NCBI RefSeq assembly: GCF_041346945.1
Contig: NZ_CP166850.1
Span: 8,230,501-8,294,500 of the forward strand
Origin: Amycolatopsis sp. cg9
GTDB lineage: Bacteria; Actinomycetota; Actinomycetes; Mycobacteriales; Pseudonocardiaceae
Length of the DNA: 64,000 nt
Direction: 5' to 3'
Positions within the stretch are counted from its first letter, which is position 1. Each line of letters opens with the position of its first letter. The notes beneath the pieces were generated by a model that worked only from the letters and a program-made list of their open reading frames with translations, was not told the DNA's origin and did no database searches. Below are positions 63,761 through 64,000 of this stretch, piece after piece. A program made the position numbers and the translations under genes.

Positions 63761-64000
63761 GCGCCGGTCCTCGCTTCCGCCGCCCGCGGCGACGCCGTGA
63801 GCTGCTTCTCGAACGGCTGCGCGTTCGCCTCTTCACCGTCGCGGTAGGACTGCGCGGCCGTCTTGACGTTGTCCGCGAGCCCGCGCACGCCTTCGATCGA
63901 CGCGCTCAGCGTCTCCTTCGCCTTCTCCCCCGTCGGCCGGATGATCGGCGGGAGGAACGCGCACAGCAGCCCGTAGGCGTGGTCCGACATCGCCGTGTCG
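63757..64000 (-). CDS. EspC-like type VII secretion-associated protein, 5' end outside window
   Basis: About 80 residues are visible and the frame stays open to the right edge. SDHAYGLLCAFLPPIIRPTG followed by a helix (GVRGLADNVKTAAQSYRDG) is the pattern of EspC/ESX-associated small helical proteins. An ATG at 63990 could start a 77-residue form, but the family usually has more sequence before this point, so the true start is probably outside. It is likely exported or partnered within an ESX-type locus continuing beyond the window. Confidence 0.75.
   Translation of the reverse strand, partial: DTAMSDHAYGLLCAFLPPIIRPTGEKAKETLSASIEGVRGLADNVKTAAQSYRDGEEANAQPFEKQLTASPRAAEARTGA

Overview
This 64-kb window is very GC-rich actinobacterial chromosome. 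Its gene content (a CebR-type cellulose regulon, an F420-type LLM oxidoreductase, ANTAR regulators, a Ku/LigD operon, and an EspC-like protein beside a YbaB protein) fits the Pseudonocardiaceae, most likely Amycolatopsis. That assignment is inference from gene content; no rRNA or tRNA gene is present to confirm it.

The left half (about 0.9-30.5 kb) is a cellulose-degradation island. Secreted proteins carrying CBM2 modules are a GH74 xyloglucanase, a Cip1-like protein, an AA10 LPMO, and a GH48-GH5-GH6 cellulase operon. Uptake and intracellular hydrolysis are encoded by cebR (LacI family) and cebEFG-bglC. A second cebE-like lipoprotein gene without permeases stands beside its own LacI regulator. 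Copies of a CebR-like box (consensus TGGGAGCGCTCCCA) precede all these transcription units, so one operator probably co-ordinates extracellular attack, import and intracellular hydrolysis. Between the GH74 and Cip1 genes lies an unrelated five-gene minus-strand operon: HTH/TPR regulator, AfsA-domain protein, double CMD protein, HAD hydrolase, and MDR dehydrogenase. It looks like a butenolide/furan signalling-molecule operon.

The middle (30.5-50.8 kb) carries a sugar-acid dehydratase, a frameshifted malic enzyme, a CBS remnant, udgX, and a Ku / split-LigD NHEJ operon. These are followed by a general-stress neighbourhood: rsbW-like/sigF-like pair, STAS and two GAF-ANTAR regulators, hemerythrin, CHAD, SRPBCC, holin-like/DUF3618/DUF4235 proteins, aldo-keto reductase and NDH-2-like oxidoreductase. 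Thirteen promoter-like sites of the form GTTT-N14-16-GGGTA(T/C/G) precede these genes, matching known SigB/SigF promoters and suggesting one stress regulon.

The right end (50.8-64 kb) is mixed: LysR and a divergent PLP decarboxylase, a GT39-like membrane protein, a PobA-like hydroxylase, a GH29 fucosidase, an SGNH lipase, an MHS transporter, a GNAT, and the edge of a YbaB/EspC (type VII-associated) locus.

Several short palindromic repeat families occur at gene ends. One is a 79-bp element that supplies stop codons to its neighbours. A second is a GAATGAGTCATTC module. A third is a 20-bp palindrome duplicated in frame inside the GH5 gene.
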